A DNA stretch of 64,000 nucleotides, taken from contig CM066994.1 of the NCBI GenBank assembly GCA_033977485.1, forward strand, positions 29,400,637-29,464,636. Direction: 5' to 3'. Both the position numbers and the translations under genes were made by a program. Origin of the DNA: Hydrangea macrophylla. Taxonomy: Eukaryota; Streptophyta; Magnoliopsida; Cornales; Hydrangeaceae. The notes beneath the pieces are model-generated. The model worked only from the letters and a program-made list of their open reading frames with translations. It ran no database searches and was not told where the DNA came from. Positions 37,701 through 46,989 of the stretch are shown here, piece after piece (position 1 is the stretch's first letter; the number at the start of each line of letters is the position of its first letter).

Positions 37701-38809
37701 GTCTCAAGCAATCGTCGAGGCAGTGGTACTTGAGGTTCCATGATTCAATCACCTCCTTTGGTTTTGAGATGATTGAGGAGGACCACTGTGTGTACATCAA
37801 ACAGTCCAAGAAGAGTATTCTGATTCTATCTTTGTACGTCGATGACATCCTTTTAGCTGGAAATGACATGAGTGCCATTGTCGCCACTAAAGAGTGGCTG
37901 TCCTCTCAGTTTGAGATAAAGGACATGGGTGAGGCCAACTATGTGTTGGGAGTTAAGATTGTGAGAGATCGGTCAAAGAAACTTCTGAGTTTGTCTCAAG
38001 AGACTTACTTAAAGAAGGTTCTTGAGCGTTTTCACATGAATAACTCAAAACCCATTGACACTCCAGTTGATAAGGCATTCCACTTGACTTTAGATCATTG
38101 TCCTAAGAATGCAGAGGAAAAGGAACAGATGTCCAACGTGCCATATGCATCTGCAATAGGGAGTCTGATGTACGCTATGTTGTGTACTCGTCCAGACATC
38201 TGCTATGCGGTGGGTCTAGTTAGTCGTTACCAGAGTAACCCTGGTCCATATCACTGGAGAGCAGTGAAGCGGATCCTGCGATACATTCGCGGGACTATGG
38301 ATCTTGCCCTTTGTTATCATGGAGGAGATTTGAAGCTGAGAGGATATAGTGATGCTGATTGGGCTAGCGATAAAGATGAACGCAAGTCCACTTCTGGCTA
38401 CGCATTCACACTTGGAGGTGGAGCAATCTCATGGTGTAGCAAGAAGCAGTCATGCATCGCATTATCCACGATGGAGGCAGAGTATGTGGCTTGTTCGGCA
38501 GCTGTTCAGGAAGCTGTCTGGTTGAGGAGGTTTTTGCGACGCCTAGGCTCTTCGCCTTATGGGGATGAAGCAGTGCTCATTTACAGCGATAGCACATCAG
38601 CCTTGGCCTATGCAAAAGACCCCAAATACCATGGGAAGTCAAAGCACATAGATATCCGTCATCACTACATTCGAGACATGGTTGCGCAAGGGGAAGTTGT
38701 CTTGAGGCATATCTCCACTGGCAGTATGGTGGCTGATCCATTGACTAAGCCCATTGCCAGAGATGTTTTTCTGTCCCACATTAGCAGCATGGGACTTCGT
38801 AGGATTTGA
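34733..38809 (+). CDS. copia Gag-Pol polyprotein, complete
   Basis: A 1,358-residue single-frame polyprotein for particle formation, maturation, reverse transcription and integration. I use the ATG at 34733 (AAATGG context, MASKQIV); the open frame begins a little earlier without ATG. In order: Gag with CCHC zinc knuckle CFNCGGLGHFAREC (about residues 270-283); protease active site DTG (316-318); GAG-pre-integrase (HARLGH); integrase catalytic D510, D573, E609 with exact DD35E spacing; RT with YVDD at 1035-1038; RNase H from about D1207, ending near VADPLTKP. No stop or frameshift, and every catalytic motif is present. Nothing here indicates an envelope gene. Confidence 0.95.
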   Translation: MASKQIVADLNKDNKFNGKNYDAWQRRVTLLLTEEELLPHLTQSMVQPELPENGPMAQYCRDLETYNEWIKKDHHTRNILLSSMNDDLLAEYFQYSSAKELWDQLKFAFGGTSTTRLRSLVLRFEVYRKDPKQSMTEHLRTMSGMIRDLGAAGNILTDEQQIQAVIRSLPETWVHMKQILTHNDSIKNFADISKHVELEAERQEANRITALMARTSIGGGERGTSGFKRNAKSKRAQKKGGANKLAPKADKPKKRRGKRAGKKNASKSKCFNCGGLGHFARECTEPKKVTFPPNSLYTFVSSHVLIAHSLHDWIADTGATRHVTRDRGGFVDYHKIPSGTSRVYMGNGTCEEAAGVGSYQLHLRTGRTLLLHDVLYVPGIQYNLLSVLALLDLGFIFQFGHDKLDIVLDGVTFGHGFLWNNLFKIDLLDSISSTSLVADSNRNIDSVTWHARLGHIGRDRMTRLAREGLLGPLAKVNLPTCEPCLAGKACRKPFGKAKRATQALELIHSDICGPMNVKARHGASYFLTFIDDYTRYGYVYLISRRYEALDCFKRFVAEVENQLEKSLKTFRTDRGREYLSDQFKELCEEKGIRRQLTIPGTPQQNGVAERRNRTLLDMTRSMMAQANLPISFWGDALLTAAYILNRVPSQSVPSTPYELWKGEKPNLEHLRPWGSSGYVHSTSHKYGKLGPRARKHIFIRYSDSSKGYVMYGEHPDGGMTEIESRDVDFIENDFPNIGDAKRDLDLYEMEDVEDVVPSLGEGGEIKIPHPVIVENGASLQPSGSTPLDTSGSVPDSGSTPLDIQVSQVAHRRSRRGKVPRRRFDIEGEALMCTVDDDEPASYKEALSSAAKSQWMVAMQEELSSMDKNKVWELVDIPPDRKTIGNKWVFKVKRKADGSIDKYKARLVAKGYTQREGIDHGDTFSPVVRFASIRLILAIVAHLDLELFQMDVKTAFLNGELDEEIYMDQPVGFITKGNERKVCRLKRSIYGLKQSSRQWYLRFHDSITSFGFEMIEEDHCVYIKQSKKSILILSLYVDDILLAGNDMSAIVATKEWLSSQFEIKDMGEANYVLGVKIVRDRSKKLLSLSQETYLKKVLERFHMNNSKPIDTPVDKAFHLTLDHCPKNAEEKEQMSNVPYASAIGSLMYAMLCTRPDICYAVGLVSRYQSNPGPYHWRAVKRILRYIRGTMDLALCYHGGDLKLRGYSDADWASDKDERKSTSGYAFTLGGGAISWCSKKQSCIALSTMEAEYVACSAAVQEAVWLRRFLRRLGSSPYGDEAVLIYSDSTSALAYAKDPKYHGKSKHIDIRHHYIRDMVAQGEVVLRHISTGSMVADPLTKPIARDVFLSHISSMGLRRI

Positions 38810-40031
38810 TATGCTTAGACACTTGTATTGGATTTGACATTATTATTCTTATTATTATCCAGTTAATAATAAATTTGTTGATTTCCATATATATATAATT
38901 GTTATATGAATGGAATGAATGCACATTTCTAATATGTCACCGGGCTTGAATTGACCTGCTCACACGGGTGATTCACCTTGGCGCTGAGATAGCGAAGTAG
39001 GACATGCGTGTCCACGGCGCTTAGATGGCGAGCAAGATGAGACATTTGTGTTCATGGCGCTTAGATAGCTAGCTAGGACATGTGTGTCCATAGCGCTTAG
39101 AAAGCGAGCTTGAACACTTATATCTACACAGTATAAGGACAGCGAGCTAGATATAAATCCCATTTTTCTATATGTCGCCTTAGATGGATCTAAGATGAGA
39201 CCTTTTACATTTGGTCGTACATAGAGATATCCCACAACTCTATGTAGCCTGTTTACAGCCGAATGTGAATTTTCAGACGGGCGCTAAGAAGAGCGACTGT
39301 GCTGGAGACTCAGGTTAGACGTTTTGTGTAACGTCTAGACTAAGATTCGTATGGCGTTACTTGTTTTTCCAAACACAGAGTGACATGCCCATTTTTTTAT
39401 GGAAGAACGCCATAGCATACATATCATACTGTATGTGCTTTTGCGATCGACAGTGGAGCAGTGAATGGATTCCTCTTCATTGCTGTGTGAGCCATGTAGC
39501 ATATCCAAGATATTGGTTATTCTACAAACTGGTTGCCTTCACGACTTGAGACTATGTCATGAAGAGGACGCTTGATGACAGCTACTTTAGCATGCTATCC
39601 TAGAACGAAGAGATAATTCCGTTCTATGGGGTGTGTCTGGGCAAGCGGTTAAGTTAGTCAGATTGGCATGTGGGCTCAGGGAAGACAATTCAATAACACA
39701 CCATGTTTTTTGTGACTCATTAGCAGGCCTGCGACAATCGTAATTTGTTACTGATATGTCATGAGTACATTACATTGAGGTGGTGCAGCAATTCTTTTCA
39801 CCGAGGGATTGAGAATGCTGTGTCCGGTGTGGTTGAATCGTCTAAGGCATACACGAGAAGCTTCCGAGTGATGTGTCTTGCTGGTTATGGTGATGATTTG
39901 GCATTACACTCCTGTCGCTGTACTTTCTTTTCGTAAGGTCGCACGTTCTATTTCCCTGTATGAAGAGTTGAGAAGTTCCGTTGAGTTGAGAGATTGGTTT
40001 TAGTATCAATCCTATGTGGGTGAGTGGGAGA
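38810..40031 (+). other. copia 3' untranslated tail with tandem repeats
   Basis: 1.2 kb between the gag-pol stop and the 3' LTR, with no coding seen. At about 38980-39130 there are four units of 36-40 bp built on GCGCTTAGATAGCGAGC and GGACATGTGTGTCCA, the latter palindromic. The function is unknown; packaging or RNA structure is only a guess. Confidence 0.65.
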
Positions 40032-40498
40032 TGTAACAAATATTGTGGACATGCCATACGGGCACCCACATGTCATTGGACTGGGTCCAAAGAGGTTCGG
40101 CTTGGACACGAAAGCAACGGGCTTTTGGGGGTCCAAGCCCATTAGGTTTGTAATATGCTTATATATAGTTATGTGCATTACAAAAACCTATAGACACATG
40201 AGATAACAATCTCAGCAGCTCTCTCCATCTCTCACGTTAGTCTCTCTCTCTCTCTAACTCACGGTTTCTCTCTCTAAGCTAATCACCAAGAAGCTTGGGT
40301 CTTAGATCGTGGCATCATCGGAGATCGCTCAAGAAGCATCTCTGCGACTGTACGAGTGATAAAGAAGTGCACGGAGGCAGTGATCTCGTGGTCCAAGAGA
40401 AGGGTTCGTAACAACGCCGTTCCAACGATCCGACGTGTCATTCCGCTAGGTAAACGCACCTATACACGTCTTATATGCATGTGTGTGTGCATTTTACA
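40032..40498 (+). repeat. 3' LTR of the young copia
   Basis: 467 bp, one difference from the 5' LTR. Followed by the target duplication ATTAG and then by the resumed NLR frame. Confidence 0.95.
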
Positions 40499-42046
40499 AT
40501 TAGGAACTTTGAGGGTGAGAGATTTGCACACTGGATGATGATGGCAAGTCCTACAATGATCATAAATAATTTGGTGAGGATCAAACTAGAGAACTGCTTT
40601 AGATGCGAAAAAACCCCAACACTAGGTCATCTTCCCCATCTTAAATTCATTAAGATAAAGGGTATGGATAATGTGAAATGTATTGGTAGTGAGTTCTATG
40701 GTCGCAGTAATGACGACGGTGGGCCTAATACTTGTAGTAGTAGTAATGTTGGAGGCAGTGAGTCAGCAATAGTAGTGTTTCCGGTATTGAAAGAACTCAC
40801 TCTTGAATCTATGGCAAACCTGGTTGAATGGTTGGAAGTATCAAGACCACTGCCGACTGGGATGGTGTATCCTTCCCTTGAGAATTTGGTAATTTCAGAT
40901 TGCCCCAATTTGATTGCTGTTCCAAGTCATTTTCCATGCATTAAGTCTTTGAAGATCAATGGGATTGAGAATAGCCTGGCACTAGCACAGATAAGCAGCA
41001 AACTGACGTCTCTAACATCCCTGCATATTAGAAGTGTGTCGGGATCAGAGGTCAGTTCTGTACTGGAAAAATTATTGAGAAACAATCAGTTGCTAAGATA
41101 TTTGCGTATTAGTAGTTGTAATGAGTTGACATATCTCCCTAATGACCTGAACAACCTTGTGGATCTCTGTTCGATTAATGTTTTCGGGTGCCGTAATTTA
41201 ACATCTATGGTAGATTTAATAACAGGCAACAGGAGCTTCACGTTTCTTGTGGAGATTTATATTTGGGATTGTCAGCAGTTGACTTGTTTACCGAGCTCAC
41301 TACAAAACCTTGTGTCCCTTGAGCTGTTGAGGGTACAAAAATGCCCAAATCTAAGGGCAGTTCCAGATGTACACTGCCTCACATCTCTACGTTGCCTGTA
41401 TATTACATTCTGTAAGAATTTGATTGATTTACCAAGTGGGCTAGAAGTCTGCAATCTCGAGGGCCTGATAATTAGTTCATGTCCTTGTCTGAAATCTGGT
41501 CCAAATTTGTGGGAATTGAAATGTTCTCTTCGGTCATTGGTACTCGCTGATTGTGGAAGATTAACGACTTGCTGGCCAGAGGGACTACACCTCCTAACCG
41601 GCCTTCGACAATTGGGGATAGGTGGGTTCTCTGAGGAGCTTGATTTTTTCCCCTGGCCCGATGTTATCACGCAACATCTACTTGTCTCCCTACAGACTTT
41701 AGAATTATACGGGTGGCCACAGCTAAAGTCTCTGCCTGAGCAACTCCAGCTTCTCACTGCCTTAAATCATCTACATATACGCCAGTTCGATGGGTTGGAA
41801 TATCTGCCAGAGTGGCTTGGTAACCTTTCATCACTTCAATCTCTGCGACTTTGGGATTGCAGGAAGCTTATGAGTCTGCCAGGAGTGGAAGCAATGCGAC
41901 GCCTGGCCAAATTACATTCGTTGGTTGTATACAAATGTCCCATTTTGAAGGAAAGATGCACCAGGGGAAGCTGGCTAGAGTGGCACAAGATTGCTCATAT
42001 TCCTCAAATCCAAATAGACTTGGAGACGATTCAATCTCAAAGCTGA

Positions 42047-45000
42047 AGTTATTTTGAAATCTGTAAGTTATACTCTGATTTTCTTCTTTGGAATCATTAA
42101 TTCTTTGCATGATTTACTCTTATCTCGCCTCACTTATTCTAAGAATGATGTATTTGAGTCTCTTTTTGTTAAATTATGTTCTCTCTTTTCCTCTGGGGTA
42201 AATATTGTCATGGCAAGTTTATAAGCGTCCTTAATGTGGACTTCCCTTCAATGGTTGAATAAAACAAGTTTATTACACTGTGTTCACTATAAAACAAGTT
42301 TATTAGATTCCTGTGTTAAATCTAATTTTTCAGATGTTATATGGAGACGACATTAATGCAGTCGTATAGCCGTATAGGTATGAGCACTGGTACAGACTCT
42401 TATGATTTTTAGGTGCAATGTAAGTTCCCCTTCAAGTTTTTTACTATTCGGAATCCAGCCATGATTGAGGCTCGAAATTGATCCTTGCATCTTTTGAATG
42501 AAGAGGCAACTTAGCACCAATGGTGGTTTATTTTGTGACTCACTGTGAGTAAGAGGTTTCTCTAATAGATCTTCAAAAAAGCAGCAAGTTGTTGCCTATG
42601 ATTTAAGCTTTAAAGTGGAACAGATTTTTTTCGAAAAGTTCTTTGCCAAACAAACACAAATCTCTCAATAATCCCAAATAAGGGAATGTTGGTCTCAAAT
42701 AAGCTGATCCAAACAGGCTTTTTGGATGAGTGAATGGGGTCTGTTGAATTGTTGTTCTACGTGAGAACTATAATTCTCAAATGGTAGTTCTGCAAACACA
42801 CATTCCCACTGACACATTTGATGTCTATTCTACTCCTCAATTCCGCATACACATACGTATAGTTCTTCTCACATGTTTTGTTTTGTGTTGTTAGTTACTT
42901 GAGGCATTGGATTCTTTCGTCTTTGTGGAGAGAGGAGGTCATATTATTGATGTTTCTACTTAATGCCATGAGCAAGGACAGGGAGGCAAATTACTTGGTA
43001 TGATATTGAATATATCTTCTGTTCTTTCAACGTTTTTGCTTTCCATTTGAATTTCTATTTGGTGTTTGGGGTTACAGAAGATGTCTGAGGAGAGTGCACA
43101 AAGCAAATTTTAAAAAAGTAATGAAAATTTTGGGATTAGATATTTCAAGGTGTAAAACATGTGGAATCCTCAATTTTCTCAACAACAACAACAACAAAAA
43201 ATATTGATTTTGAAAAGTGTGAAGATTTTTATATGACACAATATTATGAGGAGTTGGGAATTCAAATTTTGCTGCACACTTACTCGAAATTCTTAGATCT
43301 TCATATATCTAATCATCTAAGAATACCTTTTCAAGTGGGATCTAAGAATTGTGATGGTCTTCGATCAAACAAAGGGAGTAAACAATTTGTGTTGCGTCAT
43401 CTAAAAGCAAGTACTTCACAATTCGTGTTTTTCAGCTGCATCACTATGACTCCAAATTGAGAGATATTAGGGAGGGATGGTGGTGTTTGTGGAAGCAACG
43501 CAGGCTCGGCTCTTGTATGACTAGTTCTTGAGGGCAACAGAACTAGGAAACAAGTATTTTAGGTTACTCATCAAATTTTCCCCTCATTTATGTGTGTTCT
43601 GTAATAACAGTTATGTTTGGTAGCCCTGTTTATATTGGCTGCATCTTGTGAATGCCCTGTACTCTAAAGAAATGCTATGTATTGTTCACACATGTTTAGC
43701 CACTCTTGGTTGTGGGTTATGAGAACTGCACCTATCTTTTTTCTTTCTTTCTTTTTTTTTTAGGTTCGATGAAAAACAGAGAAACATTACACTCCTCTAG
43801 GATAGCTGACTCCATTAAAATCAGTCTTTGATGTTTACAACTTGCACTTTGATAGAAGAGAGAAAGAAAGGACAAAGGGTGAGGGAAGTGAGTAGAATCA
43901 CTTGTTTGGTAAGGAGAAAGAGATGAGGGAAAAGAAGGGAGGGATGTCACTTCCTTCAATGCCCACAAATTTAAATTTGAATCCATCCAAAAGTTATATT
44001 CTCTTTTAACTTTTTTAGCCATTCAAAAGAGATGAGATTATTTCTGTAATATCCATTTCGTTCCTTCTTATTTAACCAAATAAAAAGAGGGAAGACTACT
44101 TTCCTTTCCCCAAGGAGACCTCTTCCCTCCATTGCTTCCATTTTTTTGTTTCATGCATTCTTCCAAACATAGAATTAGTGTGGCAATGTGTGAGTACATA
44201 TCTATATGTATATATAGATACCAAGTACACCCGTGTCTCAAGGCATTGCTGAACATTTCTACATGCGTGCCTTCAACTAATAAAAACACCATGTACCGTC
44301 GACACTTGATAACTTTGTGTGCTCTCAACATATTTCCCTATAAATTACGACAACATTTTCATAATAAAATTCCTAAGAAAAAAAACTCTTAAACCAATAG
44401 ACAAACACTCCTTGGGCCAAAAGCTAAACACCACTTTAGCTAAAAATCAGTTCCAAAATAAATTTTTTTTTTTATTTTATTATTATTTTTTTTTTATAAA
44501 AAAGTCTACTTAGGGTTTATTTGCCTTAGGTTTAGGAATTAGGGGCTATTTGGATTACGGTTGAGCTTGGGGTTGTTGGGTTAGGGGCTATACGAAGCAA
44601 CACAAACTAAAAAATTCAAATAAATAAGTTTTCCAAATAAAATTTTTCAAAATGGAAGTTGCCTATAAACTTTTGTCAAATTTATTCAACGGGGGATTTC
44701 AAATAATTGAGAAAAATCTAGGGGAATTTTTGTGCGTGGAATTGGAGACACTAAAATTGGGAACAAAAAGGACTACCTGTCCAAGATTTTATAATCTGAA
44801 TACTTATTTTTGGGTTTCTTCTTTGAAATCTGTGCTAGTTATAACGGAGAATGTAAAAGACCCAAGTAGATATAATTATGAAGAAAAAAAAATGGCACTT
44901 GACATCTTAGATTCCATTTGATATCGTATACGTTTTCATTTTTCTTTCTTTTTTCTGTTTTTTTTTTTTTCTTTTTCTTTTCTTTTTCTATTTGTTATTT

Positions 45001-46000
45001 TCCCCGACAACGATTCTCAACCATTCTCAATGCTAGTTGACTAGAAGAATGGTGGATGTGTCAATAAATGACATTTTGTCAAAATTTAGCATTTTGGCAC
45101 TATAGTAATGTCAAGGACATGGAAAACATGTTGCATTGGAGTAACTCTAAGATCAATTTTCTTTTTTGGAAATCCGTGTTAAGTTAGAACAGAGAATGAA
45201 ATAAAGACAGAGATAATTGAGGAAAAAAAGACACTGACATTTGATTCCATTTTATTGACCGCAACAAACCATTATCAGTCATGCTCAATACTAGTTGATT
45301 ATCAGTCATCCAAAAAAAAAAAAAAAAAACCGCACTTTTCATTGAGAAGATATGTTACTGTGGCAAACTAGTGTCCTCTTTATGCACTTTGCATTATTCT
45401 AAAATATTGTTTCGATTTGTTCTCTCTCCTTTGATGGTTTTTTTTTTTTTTATTTAATGGAATTCGCTTGTTATGACCGGGGAAAAAAAAATAATTTCAT
45501 ACATGTTTACAGGAGAAATATCGTGTGATGCAAAAATTTCACGCTTTTGAAACAATATTTGAGAATTGTATATTTTATTCTCTTTTTTAAGCTTTCACGT
45601 TGCATGAATCATATGTTGTCTGAATATCATGTTACTGATGTAGAAGGAATATACATTCAATTGCAGTATTTCCTAGAAGAAGAAAACTCACAACAAAATA
45701 ACAAGGGCAAAATAGATATGGTATAGTCATGAAATGTGGTTTTTCCCTTAATATATCACCATTACGCACTTGATAATCACAATTTTACATATGTTTCGTG
45801 GTATCTACCTAGCGTATACTTACAATCTTACTTATGATGGGCCAATAGCAATTAAACTCAATAGACATAATGAGTACAGAGCTTTATTTGCAGTTATTTA
45901 TCTGACAGCACTAAGAAAAATTTTGCAGGTCCTTGAAAAGAATGCGCATTCCATCATTCCAGTTAAGCAGGCTTCGAAGAACTTTTAACAGTAGCACTGT
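42047..46000. other. NLR 3' flank and AT-rich spacer, no complete gene
   Basis: 42047-43600 probably includes the NLR 3' untranslated region. An ORF at 43161-43460 shows no family resemblance. 43735-44130 resembles a decayed MITE-like segment rich in AAGAGAG/CTTCCCTC. The rest is AT-rich with T runs (44460-44500, 44955-44990, 45310-45330). Confidence 0.45.
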
Positions 46001-46009
46001 AGCAGAAAA

Positions 46010-46140
46010 TTTTCTCCAAAAGAAAAGAAAATTTGCAAGTAAAATCTGGAACATACACTTCCGAAGTGTTCAGTAAAACAACTGATCGTAAATGCCACAT
46101 TCTGGATTCTGTTTTATACTATAGTGTATTGATCAGATTA
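46010..46140. repeat. diverged repeat of window start (64-200)
   Basis: Shares ordered blocks with 64-200, for example AAATCTG(A/G)AACATACACTT and ATTCTGGATTC, at clearly lower identity elsewhere. Function unknown. Confidence 0.5.
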
Positions 46141-46869
46141 TATCACTCACAAGTGGAAGAAACCATCATTTCACCTGAGCCTTCGGGGATAGCAAAAAAG
46201 GGCAAACCCAGTGCACGAGGCTACACCCGGAGAAGCTGTTTCTGTGTTTCCACACGATGCCCTAGTCATGATGGAGCAATCTTACTATTGATCACACTTC
46301 TGGGATCAATAGACGATGTTTAAACGAGGAAAAACACCTAGTGATGCTACATCGGGCTGATATATGTATGATAGGTGAATGGACTGATACATGTATGCAT
46401 GTGAATGGACTGAGAATAAGTTGTCTGAGTGACCGAGAAGTTGGATTTGTCCAATTCCTAAATTTTATGATATGGGTCACCGCTGAATTATCATTGTCAG
46501 ACAACTCTCCATCTTGAACTTGGAGCAAAATTTCTTAGAACATTGCTGGTTATATATCCGTACTTGCATTTGTTCATAAAATATGGAAACTAGAATGTGC
46601 TGTGTGAATATTTGTGCAATTAAGTAAATGTCATATCAATCCCTTGGTGGACTCTCCTCAGTCTCGTTAGATGCTTCAGCAAAAATGAACGTACATTAGT
46701 AAATTAGTAGAGATCTTATTATGTTTAGGTGATCCTTAGAAGGATGACCTTACAAATCAGCAAATTCCTCATTACAATAAATCTAAATCAGCATGAAGCA
46801 TTTTGCTGCACTAGATTGACCAACTTTTCCAAACCCAGTTGGGAGTAAAAAAGCATTCTCAAAGTGGTG

Positions 46870-46965
46870 ACACTGGAAATATCATTTGATGAGCAGTTAG
46901 AACACAAGAAGTGATCCAATTTCTTGGCTTCTTCAATAGTCAAACCCATACTAGAAGGATGAAAC
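46870..46965 (-). pseudogene. PHD-finger exon relic, EBS/SHL-like
   Basis: The minus strand reads a consensus acceptor (TTTTGCAG) followed by FHPSSMGLTIEEAKKLDHFLC and SNCSSND. This matches the second half of the PHD finger of plant EBS/SHL histone readers, which bind methylated H3K4 (family form FHP.CMGMTIEEAKKLDHF.C..C). The cysteine after FHPS is replaced by serine and the sequence diverges after SSND. No BAH-domain or first-half PHD exon was found upstream on the minus strand up to about 49 kb. It is best read as a captured or orphan exon rather than a working gene. Confidence 0.6.
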
Positions 46966-46989
46966 CTGCAAAAGCATTGTTTCATAAAT

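Larger units (their letters stand above)
32131..40498 (+). mobile_element. young, structurally intact Ty1/copia retrotransposon
   Basis: LTRs of 467 bp (32131-32597 and 40032-40498) start TGTAACAAAT and end TTTTACA. By eye they differ at a single base (32419 versus 40320). The target duplication ATTAG lies at 32126-32130 and 40499-40503. The primer site TGGTATCAGAGCC is at 32599-32611 and a purine-rich tract (GTGAGTGGGAGA) ends at 40031. A 2.1-kb leader precedes the single uninterrupted gag-pol frame and a 1.2-kb tail follows it. All parts needed for autonomous movement appear present. Confidence 0.95.
28392..42046 (+). pseudogene. CC-NB-ARC-LRR (NLR) gene broken by three transposons
   Basis: An RGA-type intracellular immune receptor of the coiled-coil NLR class. 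Host segments are 28392-28426, 29664-31280, 31528-32130 and 40504-42046. Skipping the insertions, with one target-site copy each, leaves an uninterrupted frame of 1,266 codons in one exon. Numbering that frame: CC domain with DADDLLDEI near residue 65; P-loop GMAGQGKTT 196-204; kinase-2 LLVLDDVW 271-278; [24 protein letters not shown] at about 364; [19 protein letters not shown] at 495; then an LRR domain to the stop. Insertions hit the CC start, the NB-LRR junction and the mid-LRR. As it stands it cannot give a full receptor. The longest remaining frame is CC-NB-ARC running into SINE sequence (stop at 31542). Its first in-frame ATG after the first insertion is at 29755. Confidence 0.9.

Noticed and set aside
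43161..43460. 99-codon plus-strand ORF
   Set aside because: AT-rich, no recognisable domain, no splice context or neighbours. Not supported as a gene.
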